Assembly (NCBI GenBank): GCA_011322575.1
Contig: DRMK01000078.1
Location: 1-17,440 of the forward strand
Source of the DNA: Gammaproteobacteria bacterium
GTDB lineage: Bacteria; Pseudomonadota; Gammaproteobacteria; Thiohalospirales; Thiohalospiraceae
Direction of reading: 5' to 3'
DNA length: 17,440 nt
Both the position numbers and the translations under genes were made by a program. Shown here piece after piece: positions 15,346-17,440 of the stretch (its first letter is position 1; the number at the start of each line of letters is the position of its first letter). The notes below the pieces were generated by a model, which had not been told where the DNA came from, did not search any database, and was given only the letters and a program-made list of their open reading frames with translations.

Positions 15346-15380
15346 ACGAAATCCGGCCCGCAGCTCTGCCGGCATTTCGT
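15346..15380 (-). promoter_or_regulatory. Possible S6:S18 autoregulatory leader hairpin
   Basis: On the rpsF strand ACGAAAT (15380-15374) pairs perfectly with ATTTCGT (15352-15346). They enclose a 21-base GC-rich head with two CCG/CCGG elements that can add four more pairs. It lies 54 bases before the rpsF start. Leaders of rpsF in many bacteria carry a hairpin with a conserved CCG that imitates the rRNA site of S6-S18 and represses translation. Position and content fit; I could not confirm the exact bulge geometry. Confidence 0.4.
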
Positions 15381-15453
15381 AAAGGGGGAAGATTCTACCA
15401 GTTTCCGACCATTAGGCAAGCGCCGCTCCAGGCAAGGGGCGGAGTCATCCGCT

Positions 15454-15484
15454 TTGACCGGAACCCCGCGTTGTCTGATATGAT
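15454..15484 (+). promoter_or_regulatory. Possible extended -10 promoter for xseB
   Basis: TGATATGAT (15476-15484) fits an extended -10 (TG-N-TATGAT). TTGACC (15454-15459) lies 19 bases upstream, longer than ideal, but an extended -10 tolerates a poor -35. Transcription would start near 15490, some 24 bases before xseB. It overlaps the divergent rpsF -10. Confidence 0.4.
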
Positions 15485-15504
15485 CGCACTGTTTCAACCG
15501 GCAA
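15475..15504 (-). promoter_or_regulatory. Possible rpsF promoter
   Basis: On the reverse strand TTGCCG (15504-15499) and TATCAG (15480-15475) are separated by 18 bases and would start transcription near 15468. That gives a leader of about 175 nt containing the hairpin at 15346-15380. The match is moderate. Confidence 0.35.
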
Positions 15505-15513
15505 GGCCCGACC

Positions 15514-15774
15514 GTGACCAAAAAACGCACCAAGACAACCGAACCATCCATCGACTTCGAGGCATCCTTGCAGGAGCTGGAAAAACTGGTGGAGCGCATG
15601 GAGAAAGGAGAGCTCACGCTGGAGGAGTCGCTGCGGGATTTCGGGCGCGGCATCGAGCTGACCCGCAAATGCCAGCAGGCGCTGCGGGAGGCGGAACAGC
15701 GCGTGCAGATCCTTTCGGGGACGGACAGCGACGCCGAGCTGGTTCCCTTCGACAGCGAAGATTCCCCGGAATAG
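15514..15774 (+). CDS. xseB: Exodeoxyribonuclease VII small subunit
   Basis: XseB is the small subunit that, in several copies, assembles with XseA into exonuclease VII, which degrades single-stranded DNA in repair. The 86-residue product (E. coli 80) has the family core DFEASLQELEKLVERMEKGELTLEESLRDFGRGIEL (landmarks FEASLQELEKLVERMEKGEL and LEESL.DFGRGIEL), an all-helical hairpin, followed by CQQALREAEQRVQIL and an acidic tail. The start is GTG with a weak AAGG upstream. It leads the xseB-ispA-dxs cluster, a widespread proteobacterial order, and is 12 bp from ispA. Confidence 0.96.
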   Translation: MTKKRTKTTEPSIDFEASLQELEKLVERMEKGELTLEESLRDFGRGIELTRKCQQALREAEQRVQILSGTDSDAELVPFDSEDSPE

Positions 15775-15786
15775 CGCCACCGAATC

Positions 15787-16677
15787 ATGATTGACAGCCC
15801 GGAACTGCAGGAGTACCGCAGCCGTATCGAGGCCGCGTTCGAACGCTGGCTTCCACCCGCCGACACCCATCCGGAGCGGCTCCACCAGGCGATGCGCTAT
15901 GCCGCCCTGAACGGCGGCAAGCAGGTTCGCCCGCTCCTGGTGTACGCCAGTGGCAAGGCCCTCGGGGTCCCGGTAGAGACCCTGGACGATCCGGCCTGCG
16001 CCGTGGAGTTCATACATGTGTTCTCCCTGGTGCACGACGATCTTCCCGCCATGGACGACGACGACCTGCGGCGCGGCAAGCCTACCTGCCACAAGATGTT
16101 CGATGACGCTACCGCCATCCTCGCGGGAGATGCATTGCAGTCCCTCGCCTTCTACATTCTCTCGCGTAGCGATCGGATGGTGGTGAGTACCCAGCGGCGC
16201 CTGGAGATGCTGGAGACCCTCTCCTTCGCCAGCGGTTCCCGGGGCATGGCGGGCGGTCAGGCCATAGACATCGCCTCCGAGGGAAAGAAGCTGGATCTTG
16301 CGGAGCTGGAGAACATGCACATCCACAAGACCGGCACGCTGATCCGCGCCAGCGTCCGGCTGGGGGCGCTCAGTTCACCGGAGGCCGATCCCGATCAGAT
16401 CCGGTTGCTGGATCGCTACGCCAAATGTATCGGCCTCTCCTACCAGATCCAGGACGACATACTGGACGTGGAGGGGGACACGGCCACCCTGGGCAAGACC
16501 CAGGGCTCCGACCTGGCCCGCGGCAAGCCCACCTACCCGGCGCTCATGGGAATCGAGGGGGCGCGGCGGCGCGCGCGCGAGCTGCACGAGGAGTCGCTGG
16601 AGAGCCTGACCGCCTTCGATCAGCGCGCCGACCTGTTGCGTCAGCTGTCCCGCTACATAGTGGAGCGCAGCAGCTGA
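15787..16677 (+). CDS. ispA: Farnesyl diphosphate synthase (polyprenyl synthetase family)
   Basis: IspA condenses isopentenyl diphosphate with dimethylallyl and then geranyl diphosphate to make C15 farnesyl diphosphate, the precursor of undecaprenyl phosphate and quinone side chains. The 296-residue product has Lys45 and Arg48 in GGKQVRP, the first Asp-rich motif DDLPAMDDDD starting at Asp84 with the RRGKPTCH that follows, the KTG motif at 171-173, and the second Asp-rich motif DDILD at 223-227. The inserted pair (PAM) inside the first motif is typical of the bacterial short-chain type. Product chain length is inferred from resemblance to IspA; geranylgeranyl synthesis cannot be excluded. It begins 12 bp after xseB. 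Confidence 0.95.
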   Translation: MIDSPELQEYRSRIEAAFERWLPPADTHPERLHQAMRYAALNGGKQVRPLLVYASGKALGVPVETLDDPACAVEFIHVFSLVHDDLPAMDDDDLRRGKPTCHKMFDDATAILAGDALQSLAFYILSRSDRMVVSTQRRLEMLETLSFASGSRGMAGGQAIDIASEGKKLDLAELENMHIHKTGTLIRASVRLGALSSPEADPDQIRLLDRYAKCIGLSYQIQDDILDVEGDTATLGKTQGSDLARGKPTYPALMGIEGARRRARELHEESLESLTAFDQRADLLRQLSRYIVERSS

Positions 16678-16788
16678 CAAAACCCTTGCAACGGGACACA
16701 CAAAAGCCGATCATTGATAGTTTGACGCGCCGGACAGCGCCTGCATCACGCTCCGCTGGCCGGCTGGACCCGGGATAGATGGCGCAAC
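16678..16788 (+). promoter_or_regulatory. ispA-dxs intergenic, possible dxs promoter
   Basis: In this 111-bp gap TTGCAA and GATCAT stand 17 bases apart (from about 16686 to 16714), each matching four of six consensus bases. It may be an internal dxs promoter. No terminator is visible, so read-through from ispA is also likely. Confidence 0.25.
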
Positions 16789-17440
16789 ATGAGCGGCGAC
16801 GACACCTACCCTCTGCTGGATACCATAGAAACCCCCGAGCAGCTGCGTCAGCTCCCTGCTGAGGATCTGCCGCAACTGGCCGGGGAACTGCGCCGCTTCC
16901 TGATCCACAGCGTTGCGCAGACCGGCGGACACCTCTCCGCTGGGCTGGGCACCGTGGAGCTTGCCATCGCCCTGCACTACGTCTACGACACCCCGGAGGA
17001 CCGCCTGATCTGGGACGTGGGGCATCAGAGCTACCCCCACAAGATCCTCACCGGCCGCCGCAGGCTAATGCCCACCCTGCGCCAGCAGGGGGGGTTGTCC
17101 GGCTTTCCCAAGCGCTCCGAGAGTCCCTACGACAGCTTCGGCACCGGCCACTCCAGCACCTCCATCAGCGCCGCCCTGGGAATGGCTCTGGCCGCCCGGC
17201 AGGAGGGCAGCCACCGCCAGGTGGCAGCGGTCATCGGGGACGGCGCCATGACCGGAGGAATGGCCTTCGAGGCGCTCAACCACGCCGGCCATCTGAAAGC
17301 CAACATGCTGGTGATCCTGAACGACAACGAGATGTCCATCTCCCCCAACGTGGGCGGCATGCACAACTATCTGGCAAGGATCCTCTCCGGCAAGTTCTAC
17401 TCCACCATGCGCGATGGCAGCAAGAACGTGCTGAGCATAG
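16789..17440 (+). CDS. dxs: 1-deoxy-D-xylulose-5-phosphate synthase, 3' end outside window
   Basis: DXS joins pyruvate and glyceraldehyde 3-phosphate, using thiamine diphosphate and magnesium, as the first step of the MEP isoprenoid pathway. The window holds 217 codons of about 620-640. His48 in the GGHLSAGLGTVEL segment matches the catalytic histidine of E. coli (His49). DVGHQSYPHKILTGRR and TGHSSTSISAALG are near consensus. The thiamine-binding motif runs from GDGAMTGG (150-157) to NDNEMSIS (from 178). ATG 16789 aligns with the family start; an out-of-frame ATG lies at 16779. Only the N-terminal pyrimidine-binding domain is seen, so completeness cannot be judged. Confidence 0.96.
   Translation, partial: MSGDDTYPLLDTIETPEQLRQLPAEDLPQLAGELRRFLIHSVAQTGGHLSAGLGTVELAIALHYVYDTPEDRLIWDVGHQSYPHKILTGRRRLMPTLRQQGGLSGFPKRSESPYDSFGTGHSSTSISAALGMALAARQEGSHRQVAAVIGDGAMTGGMAFEALNHAGHLKANMLVILNDNEMSISPNVGGMHNYLARILSGKFYSTMRDGSKNVLSI

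Noticed and set aside
1..17440. Hidden novel system (defence, CRISPR, biosynthetic cluster, prophage)
   Set aside because: Nearly all bases are explained by conserved housekeeping genes in common order; there are no repeat arrays, nuclease or toxin genes, or integrases.

Overview
This window is a housekeeping segment of a gammaproteobacterial chromosome, moderately GC-rich and densely packed. PriB, the rpsF-priB-rpsR-(DUF2232)-rplI-dnaB order, the mreBCD-mrdA-rodA cluster and an ispA-dxs pair all point to Gammaproteobacteria. A GatCAB amidotransferase argues against Enterobacterales. A Chromatiales-like or sulfur-oxidiser lineage is a guess from gene order, not something the sequence proves. 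I see no tRNA, rRNA, CRISPR, prophage, transposase or defence gene.

Layout. (1) 1-1500, reverse: gatC and the first 398 codons of gatA, whose 3' end lies outside the window. (2) 1799-7321, forward: the rod-shape (elongasome) operon mreB-mreC-mreD-mrdA(PBP2)-rodA, reading divergently from gatC. (3) 7436-7933, forward: a small soluble protein of the 'host attachment' family. (4) 7934-8274: a gene-free gap filled by a ~260-bp near-perfect palindrome resembling a MITE. (5) 8275-12664, reverse: dnaB, alr, a pyridoxamine-phosphate-oxidase-fold gene and radA, overlapping or nearly touching. (6) 12885-15292, reverse: rpsF-priB-rpsR-DUF2232-rplI. (7) 15514-17440, forward: xseB, ispA and the first 217 codons of dxs.

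How they work together. MreB filaments with MreC and MreD position the PBP2 transpeptidase and RodA glycosyltransferase for lateral wall synthesis. Alr supplies D-alanine for the same peptidoglycan, and Dxs and IspA make isoprenoid precursors that lead to the undecaprenyl lipid carrier. DnaB and PriB serve replication and restart. RadA and exonuclease VII serve recombination and repair. S6, S18, L9 and GatCAB serve translation.

Most worth a second look. Two genes appear to start at very rare codons, each placed correctly behind a strong Shine-Dalgarno: mreC at AUA (2919) and priB at CUG (14878). Standard callers would truncate both. The third item is the long palindrome at 7968-8227. I found no convincing new multi-gene system here.
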